Below, piece by piece: positions 16,468 through 25,603 of a stretch of 64,000 nt of DNA. Below the pieces are notes generated by a model. It did no database searches. It was not told the origin of the DNA and was given only the letters and a program-made list of their open reading frames with translations. The stretch covers positions 1,922,001 to 1,986,000 of the forward strand of contig NZ_CP019509.1 of the NCBI RefSeq assembly GCF_002002905.1, given 5' to 3'. Position 1 is the first letter of the stretch. Every line of letters starts with the position of its first letter. The DNA comes from Aquaspirillum sp. LM1 (GTDB lineage Bacteria; Pseudomonadota; Gammaproteobacteria; Burkholderiales; Aquaspirillaceae). The translations under genes and the position numbers were made by a program.

Positions 16468-18543
16468 TTATTCCAGCAGCAGGGAAATATCCGCCACCCG
16501 GTTGAACAACCCAGCCAGCTGCGCCAGCAGGGCCAGGCGGTTTTGCCGCACGGCCAAGTCGTCGGCCATCACCATCACGCCATCAAAGAACGCATCCACC
16601 GGCGCTTTCAGCGCGGCCAGACGGGTGAGCGCGCCGGTCAGGTCGTGGGCGGCGTAAGCGCTGTCCACTTCGCTGCGCACGGTGACAATCGCCGCCGCCA
16701 GCGCCTGCTCGGCGGCTTCGGCCAGCAGTGCCGGGTTGAGCGTGTCGCTGACTTCGCCTTCCACCTTTTTCAGGATGTTCTTCACCCGCTTGTTGGCGGC
16801 GGCCAGGGTGGCGGCTTCTGGCAGGGCACGGAAGGCGGCCACGGCGGCCAGGGTGGCGCGCAGGCGGTCCAGCCGGGTGGGGGCCAGCGCCAGCACGGCG
16901 TCGATTTCATCGGCGCGGGCGTCGGCCAGCAGCAGGTTTTTCAGCCGGTCGAGCATAAAGCCAAACACATCGCTGGCCACGCTGGCGGACAGCTTGCCCG
17001 CCGGGAAAGCCGCAGCGGTCAGCGCCAGCAGCTCGGTGATGTCCAGCGGCAGCTCCAGCGCCATGCGCAGAATGCCCAGCGCGTGACGGCGCAGGCCGAA
17101 CGGGTCTTTGTCGCCGGTCGGAATCAGGCCGATGCCGTAGATGCCGACCACGGTTTCCAGCTTGTCGGCCAGCGCCACCGCCTTGGCCACGTCGCCCACC
17201 GGCAGGCTGTCGCCGGCAAAGCGCGGGTGGTAGTGGCCTTCGATGGCGGCGGCGACGGTGTCGTTTTCGCCATCCAGATGGGCGTAGTACATGCCCATGA
17301 TGCCTTGCAGCTCGGGGAACTCGCCCACCATATCGCTGACCAGGTCAGCCTTGGCCAGGCGAGCGGCGCGGCGGGCGTCGTCCACATTGGCACCAATCAG
17401 TGCGGCAATCTGGCCGGCCAGGCTTTCCAGCCGCTCGACGCGCTCCAGCTGGGTGCCAATCTGGTTGTGGTACACCACATTGCCCAGGCGCGGCACGCGG
17501 CTTTCCAGCTTTTGCTTCTGGTCTTGCTCAAAGAAAAACTTGGCGTCGGACAGGCGGGCGCGCAGCACGCGCTCGTTGCCGTGGATGATGTGCGACGGGT
17601 CGGCGTTTTCCAGGTTGGACACCAGCAGGAAGCGGTTCATCAGCTTGCCTTGTGCATCCAGCAGCGGGAAATACTTCTGGTTTTGCTGCATGGTCAGGAT
17701 CAGGCATTCCTGCGGCACGTTCAGGAAGGTCTCGGCAAAGCCGGCTTCCAGCACCACCGGCCATTCCACCAGCGCGGTCACTTCGTCCAGCAGGGCGTCG
17801 TCGCTGGCCAGGGTGGCGTTCAGCGCGGCGGCGCGGCTGGCCAGGCCGGCGCGGATGGCGTCGCGGCGGGCGTCAAAGCTGGCTACTACCTTGCCCACGC
17901 TGTGCAGCGTGCTGGCGTAGCTGTCGGCGTCGGTCAGCGTCACCGCGCCAGCAGACAAAAAGCGATGACCGCCGGTTTCGCGGCCTGCGGTGAGGCCCAG
18001 CACTTCGCCGGCCACCACGTCGGCACCGTGCAGCATCACCAGCTTGTGCACCGGACGGACAAAGGTCACATCGGAATCGCCCCAGCGCATCACCTTGGGA
18101 ATCGGCAGCTTTTTCAGGGCATCCTGCACCATGCCGGCCAGCACGTCGGCCAGCTTGGCCCCGGCGGCCTGGTAGCGGTAGAAAAAGGTTTCGCTCTTGC
18201 CGTCCAGCCGGCGTTCAAACTGGGCAACGGCGTCCAGGGCAATGCCGCGCGCTTCCAGCTTTTTGCGCAGCGCCGGGCTGGGCTGGCCATCGGCGCCCAG
18301 CGCCACCGCCACCGGCATGATTTTTTCAACGGCTTCTTCGTCGGCGGCCACCGCCAGCACGGCGGGGATGCTCACGCCCAGGCGGCGCGGGCTGGCAAAA
18401 ATGGTGGGCTGGGCGTCAGCTGCCACCAGTTTTTTCTCGATCAGGCTGGCAACAATCGCGCCGGCAAAGCTGGCCGCCAGGCGCGGCAGCGCCTTGGGCG
18501 GGAGTTCTTCAGTAAACAGTTCGACAAGCAGGGTGTGTTTCAT
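16468..18543 (-). CDS. glyS: GlyS, glycyl-tRNA synthetase beta subunit
   Basis: 691 residues, normal for the bacterial alpha2beta2 enzyme. The N-terminus [20 protein letters not shown] and the segments FLSAGAVTL and [18 protein letters not shown] are characteristic. The beta subunit carries the HD-like and anticodon-binding domains that recognise tRNA-Gly. It follows glyQ in the same direction, but with a small gene inserted between the two. Confidence 0.95.
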   Translation of the reverse strand: MKHTLLVELFTEELPPKALPRLAASFAGAIVASLIEKKLVAADAQPTIFASPRRLGVSIPAVLAVAADEEAVEKIMPVAVALGADGQPSPALRKKLEARGIALDAVAQFERRLDGKSETFFYRYQAAGAKLADVLAGMVQDALKKLPIPKVMRWGDSDVTFVRPVHKLVMLHGADVVAGEVLGLTAGRETGGHRFLSAGAVTLTDADSYASTLHSVGKVVASFDARRDAIRAGLASRAAALNATLASDDALLDEVTALVEWPVVLEAGFAETFLNVPQECLILTMQQNQKYFPLLDAQGKLMNRFLLVSNLENADPSHIIHGNERVLRARLSDAKFFFEQDQKQKLESRVPRLGNVVYHNQIGTQLERVERLESLAGQIAALIGANVDDARRAARLAKADLVSDMVGEFPELQGIMGMYYAHLDGENDTVAAAIEGHYHPRFAGDSLPVGDVAKAVALADKLETVVGIYGIGLIPTGDKDPFGLRRHALGILRMALELPLDITELLALTAAAFPAGKLSASVASDVFGFMLDRLKNLLLADARADEIDAVLALAPTRLDRLRATLAAVAAFRALPEAATLAAANKRVKNILKKVEGEVSDTLNPALLAEAAEQALAAAIVTVRSEVDSAYAAHDLTGALTRLAALKAPVDAFFDGVMVMADDLAVRQNRLALLAQLAGLFNRVADISLLLE

Positions 18544-18563
18544 GGCGTCAGGTCAGGCATTCG

Positions 18564-18983
18564 TTAGGGTTGCGCGGGTGCGAGCTTGCAGACCACATCC
18601 AGCATGCCCGCGCCCATCGAGCCGTCCGGCGCAGGCTGGAATTTCCACTGGAAATCCTGCAGCGGGAACAGCGAGTGGTAGACCGACTTGCCGGCCTGGT
18701 CAAACAAATCAATCGAGGCAAAGGCGTAGCGGCGCTGCAGGCAGTCGCCGATGACCAGCATGCGTCGGGTGTGGAAGGAAATTTTCAGCTGCGGGTCACG
18801 TTGCTGCTGGGAGTAGCGTTCTTCGTGCTCAAAGCGCAGCAGATTGTTTTTTTCCGTCCGCACCGAATTGTGGTCCACTGCCAGCGTGGTCAACGAGCCA
18901 CGCTGGTACACCACCCAGTCCGGGGCGGCGAAGGCGGGCGCGGTGGCCAGCAGGGACAATGACAGCAGGGCAAGTCGGCGCAT
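18564..18983 (-). CDS. Secreted protein resembling the surface-adhesin E family, 139 aa
   Basis: Signal peptide MRRLALLSLSLLATAPAFA, then a mature domain of about 120 residues with WVVYQRGSLTTLAVDHNSVR and a repeated beta-strand pattern; two Cys (in GDCLQRRYAF and DVVCKL) could form a disulfide. The layout fits small periplasmic or surface proteins of the adhesin-E (NTHi protein E) type, which record bacterial stress proteins and adhesins; function here is not known. It sits between glyQ (5 bases downstream of its stop) and glyS (20 bases before it), inside the gly operon. That insertion is unusual. Confidence 0.65.
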   Translation of the reverse strand: MRRLALLSLSLLATAPAFAAPDWVVYQRGSLTTLAVDHNSVRTEKNNLLRFEHEERYSQQQRDPQLKISFHTRRMLVIGDCLQRRYAFASIDLFDQAGKSVYHSLFPLQDFQWKFQPAPDGSMGAGMLDVVCKLAPAQP

Positions 18984-18988
18984 GAGCG

Positions 18989-19879
18989 TCAGTCCTTTTT
19001 CAGCATCGGGAAACCCAGTGCTTCGCGTGAATCGTAGTAAGCCTGCGCCACCAGCCGGGCCAGTGCGCGCACCCGACCAATATAGGCGGCACGCTCAGTC
19101 ACCGAAATGGCACCACGGGCGTCGAGCAGGTTGAAGGTGTGCGAGCACTTGACCACCATTTCATACATCGGCAGCGCCAGCCCCACTTCGTGCAGGCGCT
19201 TGGCCTCGCCTTCAAAGTCATTGAACAGGCGGAACAGCAGCTCGGTGTTGCTGTGCTCGAAGTTATAAGTGGATTGCTCCACTTCGTTCTGGTGGAACAC
19301 ATCGCCGTAGGTGACGATCTGGCCATCCGGCAGCACGTTCCACACCAGGTCGTAGACGTTTTCCACGCCCTGCAGATACATGGCCAGCCGTTCCAGGCCA
19401 TAGGTGATCTCGCCCAGCACCGGCTTGCAATCCAGGCCGCCCACTTGCTGGAAGTAGGTGAACTGGGTGACTTCCATGCCGTTCAGCCAGACTTCCCAGC
19501 CCAGGCCCCAGGCACCCAGCGTCGGGCTTTCCCAGTCATCTTCGACAAAGCGGATATCGTGCACCGTGGTGTCGATGCCCAGCTCGCGCAGGCTGCCCAG
19601 GTACAGGTCCTGAATGTCCGGCGGGCTAGGTTTCAACACCACCTGATACTGGTAATAGTGCTGCAGGCGGTTGGGGTTTTCCCCGTAACGGCCATCTTTC
19701 GGGCGACGCGACGGCTGCACATAGGCGGCGCGCCACGGCTCCGGACCCAGGGCGCGCAGAAAAGTGGCGGTATGGAAGGTGCCTGCGCCCATTTCCATAT
19801 CGTAAGGTTGCAGCAATGCGCAGCCTTGCGCATTCCAGTAGTTCTGCAAGCGAAGGACAATTTCCTGAAAGGTAAGCAT
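18989..19879 (-). CDS. glyQ: GlyQ, glycyl-tRNA synthetase alpha subunit
   Basis: 296 residues. Catalytic class-II subunit: [14 protein letters not shown] at the start, [19 protein letters not shown] and [19 protein letters not shown] (motif 2 region), and [20 protein letters not shown] (motif 3). The ATG at 19879 was preferred to an upstream in-frame start 25 codons earlier, because it gives the family N-terminus. First gene of the glyQ-(adhesin-like)-glyS run. Confidence 0.95.
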   Translation of the reverse strand: MLTFQEIVLRLQNYWNAQGCALLQPYDMEMGAGTFHTATFLRALGPEPWRAAYVQPSRRPKDGRYGENPNRLQHYYQYQVVLKPSPPDIQDLYLGSLRELGIDTTVHDIRFVEDDWESPTLGAWGLGWEVWLNGMEVTQFTYFQQVGGLDCKPVLGEITYGLERLAMYLQGVENVYDLVWNVLPDGQIVTYGDVFHQNEVEQSTYNFEHSNTELLFRLFNDFEGEAKRLHEVGLALPMYEMVVKCSHTFNLLDARGAISVTERAAYIGRVRALARLVAQAYYDSREALGFPMLKKD

Positions 19880-20054
19880 ATTTCCGGACACGGCAAAAAA
19901 ATAACACGTCATTTTACTGGCGTTTACCGGGGGGCGAAAGGGCAAGCGGCGCAATACTTGGCGCTGGCGGGCGGGGAAAGACCGTTCAGCCCGGCCAGAT
20001 GGCCGCAGCGGGCGCGTTAGCCTACCCCGTGCAGGAGAAGAACCCGCCTGGGCC

Positions 20055-20420
20055 TTACAGCACCATGGCCGCCAGCACCCGGCGGTTTTCCCCCATCAGG
20101 ATATTGTAGGTGCGGCAGGCAGCACCGGTGTCCATGGTTTCCACGCCAATACCGGCATTGATCAGCGCGGCGGTCAGGCGCGGATGGACAAAGCGCATGC
20201 GCGCGCCGCTGCCAAACACCACCACCTCGGGCTGGTAGGCCAGCAGCGCGGCAAAATCGGCCTCGCCCAGCCCATCCAGCCCCGCTTCGCCCCACGGTGC
20301 CAACTGGTCGGCCATGAGCAGAATGCCGTGACTGTAACGGATTTTATTCACTTCGATATGGTCGTCGCCGTAGCCGGTGACGATATTCTGGTTGGCGGCG
20401 GTGGTCAGATGCAGTTTCAT
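20055..20420 (-). CDS. Mth938-like domain protein (DUF498)
   Basis: 121 residues, start [18 protein letters not shown]. It has the compact alpha/beta fold pattern of the Mth938/NDUFAF3-like family: [18 protein letters not shown] and [19 protein letters not shown]. Mitochondrial members help assemble complex I; bacterial roles are unknown. It is divergent from alaA, with about 270 bases between them. Confidence 0.82.
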   Translation of the reverse strand: MKLHLTTAANQNIVTGYGDDHIEVNKIRYSHGILLMADQLAPWGEAGLDGLGEADFAALLAYQPEVVVFGSGARMRFVHPRLTAALINAGIGVETMDTGAACRTYNILMGENRRVLAAMVL

Positions 20421-20694
20421 CGGCGGGGGCGTCCTTAAGTTCAGGCAATGCGCACCACAACAGGGCGGTGGCCCGGGCGTGTGACAAGGATGGTGCGCGG
20501 ATTCGTGCGTTGCACAACAGTTTTAGGTTACGATTATAAGTTCCTTTATACCCACACGTAAGCAACGTGTAGCCAGGAGCGTGATCGTGACTGCCCGCCG
20601 CGCCAATGCACCGAAAGCCCCGCGCGGCCAGCGTAGCCCGCGGGCGCGTGTGTTGGCGGCCCCCCGCCCAGACCCTCAGCCGGATTTTCCTAAA

Positions 20695-21924
20695 ATGCAA
20701 CCTATTCGCAAATCGAAAAAGCTCGACAACGTCTGCTACGACATCCGTGGCCCGGTGCTGGCTCGCGCCAAGCAAATGGAAGAAGACGGCCAGAAGATCA
20801 TCAAGCTGAATATCGGCAATCTGGCGGCGTTTGGCTTTGATGCGCCGGAAGAAATCCAGCAGGACATGATCCGCAACCTGCCCAACTCGGCAGGCTATTC
20901 CGATTCCAAGGGGATTTTTGCCGCACGCAAGGCGATCATGCACTACACCCAGGAAAAGAAAATCAAGGGTGTGACGCTGGAAGACATTTACGTTGGCAAC
21001 GGCGTGTCCGAGCTGATTGTGATGGCGATGAACGCCCTGCTCGACGCCGGCGACGAAGTGCTGGTGCCGGCACCGGACTACCCGCTGTGGACTGCCGCCG
21101 TCAGCCTGTCTGGCGGCACGCCGGTGCATTACCTGTGTGACGAAGCCAATGAGTGGCTGCCCGACCTGGACGACATGCGCGCCAAGATCACCCCGAACAC
21201 CCGGGCGATTGTCATCATCAACCCGAACAACCCCACCGGCGCGCTGTATCCGGACAGCACGCTGAAAGCCATTGTCGAGCTGGCACGCCAGCACGGGCTG
21301 ATTGTCTGTGCCGACGAGGTGTACGACAAGGTGCTGTACGACGGTGCCACCCACACCTCGATTGCCTCGCTGTCGGAAGACGTGCTGACGCTCACCTTCA
21401 ATGGCCTGTCGAAAAACTACCGTTCCTGCGGCTACCGCGCCGGCTGGATGGTAGTGTCCGGCGACAAGCGCCCGGCCAAGGATTACATCGAAGGGCTGGA
21501 CATGCTGGCGTCGATGCGGCTGTGCGCCAATGTGCCCGGCCAGTGGGCGATCCAGACCGCGCTGGGCGGCTACCAGAGCATCGACGACCTGGTGGCCGAA
21601 GGCGGGCGCATGCGTCGCCAGCGCGACCTGGCCCACCAGCTGATCAACGCCATTCCCGGCGTCAGCTGCGTCAAGCCCAAGGCCACGCTGTACATGTTTC
21701 CGCGCCTGGATCCGGCGGTATACCCGATTGCCGACGATCAAGAGTTCATCAGCGAACTGCTGCAGGAAGAAAAAGTGCTGCTGGTGCAGGGCAGCGGCTT
21801 TAACTGGCCGCACCCGGACCACTTCCGCCTGGTGTTTTTGCCGCACGAAGACGACCTGCGCGAAGCCATCAACCGGGTGGCCCGCTTCCTGGAGACTTAT
21901 CGCCGCCGCCACGGTACGGCATAA
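20695..21924 (+). CDS. alaA: AlaA-type alanine/pyruvate aminotransferase
   Basis: 409 residues, PLP fold-type I aminotransferase. The N-terminus MQPIRKSKKLDNVCYDIRGP closely follows AlaA of enterics, which transfers amino groups from glutamate to pyruvate. The PLP lysine is in TFNGLSKNYRSCGYRAGW; the substrate-carboxylate Arg region reads PDHFRLVFLPHE. A GTG 38 codons upstream is in frame, but the added sequence is Arg/Pro-rich and non-conserved, so the ATG at 20695 is used. It is followed 84 bases later by hom. Confidence 0.9.
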   Translation: MQPIRKSKKLDNVCYDIRGPVLARAKQMEEDGQKIIKLNIGNLAAFGFDAPEEIQQDMIRNLPNSAGYSDSKGIFAARKAIMHYTQEKKIKGVTLEDIYVGNGVSELIVMAMNALLDAGDEVLVPAPDYPLWTAAVSLSGGTPVHYLCDEANEWLPDLDDMRAKITPNTRAIVIINPNNPTGALYPDSTLKAIVELARQHGLIVCADEVYDKVLYDGATHTSIASLSEDVLTLTFNGLSKNYRSCGYRAGWMVVSGDKRPAKDYIEGLDMLASMRLCANVPGQWAIQTALGGYQSIDDLVAEGGRMRRQRDLAHQLINAIPGVSCVKPKATLYMFPRLDPAVYPIADDQEFISELLQEEKVLLVQGSGFNWPHPDHFRLVFLPHEDDLREAINRVARFLETYRRRHGTA

Positions 21925-22008
21925 TCCGCGCAAAGCCTGAACTTGGCCGGCGCGCCGCATGACGCGCCGGCCTGCTGTCAACCAACCAACTCTTGGAATC
22001 AAGCAACC

Positions 22009-23319
22009 ATGAAACCAATCAATGTAGGCCTGCTGGGCGTGGGGACTGTGGGTGGCGGCACCGCCACCGTATTAAAGCGCAACGCGGCTGAAATCAGCCG
22101 TCGCGCCGGGCGTGACATTGTGCTGAAAATGGCCGCCAACCTGGACCTGGACGCCGCCCGCGCCATTGTGGGCGAAGGCGTGGACGTGGTCGCCGACGGC
22201 TTTGCCGTGGCCCGCCACCCGGACATCGACATTGTGGTCGAACTGATTGGCGGCACCGGCATCGCCAAAGAACTGGTGCTGGCCGCCATCGACAGCGGCA
22301 AGCATGTGGTCACCGCCAACAAAAAACTGCTGGCCGAACACGGCAACGAAATTTTTGCCCGCGCCCAGGAAAAAGGCGTCACCGTGGCGTTTGAAGCCGC
22401 CGTGGCCGGTGGCATCCCCATCATCAAGGCGCTGCGCGAAGGCCTGTCGGCCAACCACATCGAATGGATTGCCGGCATCATCAATGGCACCTCCAACTTC
22501 ATCCTCACCGAAATGCGCGACAAGGGTGCCGCCTTTGCCGACGTGCTGGCCGAAGCCCAGCGTCTGGGTTACGCCGAAGCCGACCCCACTTTCGACATCG
22601 AAGGCCACGACGCCGCGCACAAGCTGACCATCATGGCCGCGCTGGCCTATGGCATTCCGATGCAGTTCGACAAGGCCTACCTGGAAGGCATCAGCAAGCT
22701 GTCGGCCTGCGACATCCGCTATGCCGAAGAACTGGGCTACCGCATCAAGCTCTTGGGCATCACCCGCCGCACCGACAAGGGTGTCGAGCTGCGCGTCCAC
22801 CCGACGCTGATTCCGGAAAAGCGCCTGATCGCCAATGTGGACGGCGTGATGAACGCGGTGATGGTCAAAGGCGACGCCGTGGGTGCCACCATGTACTACG
22901 GTGCCGGTGCCGGCAGCCTGCCCACCGCCTCTGCCGTGGTGGCCGACATTATCGATGTCACCCGCCTGGCCACCGCCGATCCGGAACACCGCGTGCCGCA
23001 TCTGGCCTTCCAGCCCGACCGCCTGGCCGACCTGCCGATTTTGCCGATTGGCGAAGTGGAAAGCTCCTACTACCTGCGCGTGAACGTGATCGACCGCGCT
23101 GGCGTGCTGGCCGAACTCACCCACATCCTGGCCAGCGAAGGCATCTCGATTGAAGCGCTGATCCAGAAGGGCAGCGAACGCGGTGCCGAAGCCGAAATCG
23201 TGCTGCTCACCCACCGTGTGGTGGAAAAGCATGTCAATGCCGCCATCGCCCAGATCGAGGCGCTGGACAGCGTCACCGGCAGCGTCACCAAGCTGCGCAT
23301 GGAAGCCCTCAACGGCTGA
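22009..23319 (+). CDS. hom: Hom, homoserine dehydrogenase
   Basis: 436 residues: N-terminal NAD(P) domain (INVGLLGVGTVGGGTATVL), catalytic domain with GGIPIIKALREGL and IAGIINGTSNFILTEM, and a C-terminal ACT domain (LRVNVIDRAGVLAELTHIL) that normally gives threonine feedback control. It reduces aspartate semialdehyde to homoserine. Followed by thrC, the usual betaproteobacterial pair. Confidence 0.95.
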   Translation: MKPINVGLLGVGTVGGGTATVLKRNAAEISRRAGRDIVLKMAANLDLDAARAIVGEGVDVVADGFAVARHPDIDIVVELIGGTGIAKELVLAAIDSGKHVVTANKKLLAEHGNEIFARAQEKGVTVAFEAAVAGGIPIIKALREGLSANHIEWIAGIINGTSNFILTEMRDKGAAFADVLAEAQRLGYAEADPTFDIEGHDAAHKLTIMAALAYGIPMQFDKAYLEGISKLSACDIRYAEELGYRIKLLGITRRTDKGVELRVHPTLIPEKRLIANVDGVMNAVMVKGDAVGATMYYGAGAGSLPTASAVVADIIDVTRLATADPEHRVPHLAFQPDRLADLPILPIGEVESSYYLRVNVIDRAGVLAELTHILASEGISIEALIQKGSERGAEAEIVLLTHRVVEKHVNAAIAQIEALDSVTGSVTKLRMEALNG

Positions 23320-23345
23320 TTGCCCGCCCGGCCCCGGCCCGCCCG

Positions 23346-23374
23346 CCCCGGCGGTGCCGGGGTTGCCGTTTTTT
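23346..23374 (+). terminator. Hairpin plus T6 between hom and thrC (possible partial terminator)
   Basis: A 7-bp stem (CCCCGGC/GCCGGGG) with a three-base loop is followed after six bases by TTTTTT. The offset T-run makes it a weak terminator. It could reduce thrC expression relative to hom or protect mRNA ends. Confidence 0.45.
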
Positions 23375-23403
23375 ATCTGCGCAACCCCGCAAAGCGACCG
23401 AAC

Positions 23404-24813
23404 ATGAACTACATCAGCACTCGCGGCGGCATGGCCCCCGCTTCTTTTTCCGACATCCTGCTGGCCGGCCTGGCCCCCGACGGCGGCCTGGCCATGTGCG
23501 AAAGCTACCCGCAACTGAGCCGCGCCGAACTGGACGCCATGCGCGGCATGAGCTACCCGGAACTGGCCTTTGACCTGATCCGCCGCTTTGCCGATGATAT
23601 TCCGGCCAGTGACCTGAAAGCCATCATCGACAAGACCTACACCCGCGCCACCTACGGCACGGATGAGATCACCCCGCTCAAGCGTCTGGAAGACGGCCTG
23701 TATATTCAGGAACTGTCCAACGGCCCGACCCTGGCCTTCAAAGACATGGCCATGCAATTGTTGGGCAATCTGTTCGAGTACACGCTGGCCAAGCAGGGCG
23801 AAACCCTGAACATCCTCGGTGCCACCTCCGGCGACACCGGCTCCGCTGCCGAATACGCCATGCGCGGCAAGCAGGGCGTGCGCGTGTTCATGCTCTCCCC
23901 GCATGAAAAAATGAGCCCGTTCCAGACCGCGCAGATGTTCAGCCTGCAAGACCCGAACATCTTCAACCTGGCGGTGCGCGGCGTGTTTGACGACTGTCAG
24001 GACATCGTCAAGGCCGTGTCCAACGACCACGCCTTCAAGGCCAAGTACAAAATCGGCACGGTGAATTCCATCAACTGGGCGCGTGTGGTGGCGCAGGTGG
24101 TGTACTACTTCAAGGGCTACTTTGCCGCCACGCAAAGCAATGACCAGCAAGTCAGCTTCAGCGTGCCGTCCGGCAACTTTGGCAATGTCTGCGCCGGCCA
24201 CATCGCCCGCATGATGGGCCTGCCGATCCGCAAGCTGATTGTCGCCACCAACGAAAACGACGTGCTCGACGAGTTTTTCCGCACTGGCCGCTACACCGTG
24301 CGCGGCGCGGCCAACACCTGGCAAACCTCCAGCCCGTCGATGGACATCTCCAAGGCGTCCAACTTCGAGCGCTTTATTTTCGATCTGGTGGGCCGCGACG
24401 CCGAGCAAGTGCGCGCGCTGTGGCACGCGGTGGACACCACCGGCGAGTTTGACCTCTCCGCCAGCCCGCTGTTCGCCAAGGTCAGCGCCGAATACGGCTT
24501 TGCCTCCGGCAAGAGCACCCACGCCGACCGCCTGGCCACCATCCGCCACACCTTCGAGCAATACGGCGTGATCATCGACACCCACACCGCCGACGGCCTG
24601 AAAGTGGGCCTGGAACAGCGCGAAGCCGGCGTGCCGCTGATCTGCCTGGAAACCGCCCTGCCGGCCAAGTTCGAAGCCACCATCCGCGAAGCCCTGGACC
24701 GCGATCCACCGCGCCCGGCGGGGTTGGAAAATATCGAAGCGCTGCCGCAGCGCTTTGAGGTGATGGATGCGGATGTGGCGCAGATTAAGGGGTTTATTGC
24801 CAATCGCGTATGA
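23404..24813 (+). CDS. thrC: ThrC, threonine synthase
   Basis: 469 residues, PLP-dependent beta/gamma-elimination enzyme converting O-phosphohomoserine to threonine. It starts MNYISTRGGMAPASFSDILL. The PLP lysine is in GPTLAFKDMAMQLLG and the phosphate-binding loop is ATSGDTGSAAE. The ATG at 23404 matches the family N-terminus. Last gene of hom-thrC, closed by the terminator at 24868. Confidence 0.95.
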   Translation: MNYISTRGGMAPASFSDILLAGLAPDGGLAMCESYPQLSRAELDAMRGMSYPELAFDLIRRFADDIPASDLKAIIDKTYTRATYGTDEITPLKRLEDGLYIQELSNGPTLAFKDMAMQLLGNLFEYTLAKQGETLNILGATSGDTGSAAEYAMRGKQGVRVFMLSPHEKMSPFQTAQMFSLQDPNIFNLAVRGVFDDCQDIVKAVSNDHAFKAKYKIGTVNSINWARVVAQVVYYFKGYFAATQSNDQQVSFSVPSGNFGNVCAGHIARMMGLPIRKLIVATNENDVLDEFFRTGRYTVRGAANTWQTSSPSMDISKASNFERFIFDLVGRDAEQVRALWHAVDTTGEFDLSASPLFAKVSAEYGFASGKSTHADRLATIRHTFEQYGVIIDTHTADGLKVGLEQREAGVPLICLETALPAKFEATIREALDRDPPRPAGLENIEALPQRFEVMDADVAQIKGFIANRV

Positions 24814-24867
24814 AGCTGCTATGTAAGACGGAAGTGTAGTAGCGCGAGCATTCATGCTGTGTGAAAA

Positions 24868-24904
24868 AACGCCTGCCTGGGAAAACTCGGGCAGGCGTTT
24901 TTTT
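24868..24904 (+). terminator. Rho-independent terminator after thrC
   Basis: AACGCCTGCC and GGCAGGCGTT arms with a GAAAAC-containing loop, then a T7 run. Strong and correctly placed 55 bases after the thrC stop. The rest of the gap to 25117 is AT-rich leader DNA of the lipase gene, with no other feature seen. Confidence 0.92.
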
Positions 24905-25117
24905 GCCACAAAAAATTTATGGCATAATATAGTTTTTGCTGATATATTGCATATTGCACAAATTTTCGCGCAAGAAGCGCCACTGTCATGCTTGGCATAG
25001 CCAACAAAACTTCAGTGTGGCGCACCTGGTTAAACATGCGGCTACAGACAATATGGGTGGCAAAACAGCCCAAAAAATTGTGTGCTGCGCTTATTTTTTT
25101 GATGATGAGGACTCACC

Positions 25118-25603
25118 ATGGCAAAAGTGTATCTGGACGCGCAGGATGCGTTCAATGTCAGTAATAATAATGTTTCTGTGTATGGTTCCACTGGCAATGA
25201 AGCCGTGAATGTCGCCAGTAATATCAGTGGCCTGGTATTTGACCAAAATATCGAGCAAGTCATTTTTACTGGCGCACGCAGCAGCTATACTTTTCAACAA
25301 ACCGGCAATATTCTGCAAGTACGCTCCGGCTCGACAATTTTAAGTAAAATACCCATTCAGGATGATATGGATGGCACAAAAATCACTTTTTCTGACGCCA
25401 CTGCCAATGCCAAGCTCAGCGCAGCTGGCATGACGCTGGGAGAGGCTATTGTCAGCACAAGCGGCACGACAACCACTGGCACCTCAGGCTCTACCGCGAC
25501 TGGAACAGGCACCCCAGCTAATCTACTGTCAGCAGAAGCTATTTTCAAGGTGGAAGGCCGGCTCAACGGTGACGGTTCAGAGCACTGCCGCGAAATTAGC
25601 TAA
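25118..25603 (+). pseudogene. RTX lipase gene, 5' fragment (cut by IS4 element)
   Basis: The first 155 codons of a larger gene: MAKVYLDAQDAFNVSNNN, beta-rich repeats and a Thr/Ser/Gly linker (TSGTTTTGTSGSTATGTG). After the insertion point at 25582 only six IS-encoded residues precede a stop. A GAGGAC ribosome site precedes the ATG. Base composition is more AT-rich than neighbouring genes, suggesting acquisition. The N-terminal domain resembles other RTX exoprotein leaders but I do not recognise it. Precise removal of the IS and one target copy joins this in frame to the fragment beginning at 27016. Confidence 0.85.

Noticed and set aside
16456-18567. A 703-codon open frame on the plus strand opposite glyS
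   Set aside because: Exactly antisense to glyS, with low-complexity Gln/His/Gly composition and no domain; a codon-bias artefact.
22072-24909. A 945-codon open frame on the minus strand opposite hom and thrC
   Set aside because: It is antisense to two clear genes; its His/Gln/Gly-rich composition is that of a reverse reading of GC-rich coding DNA.
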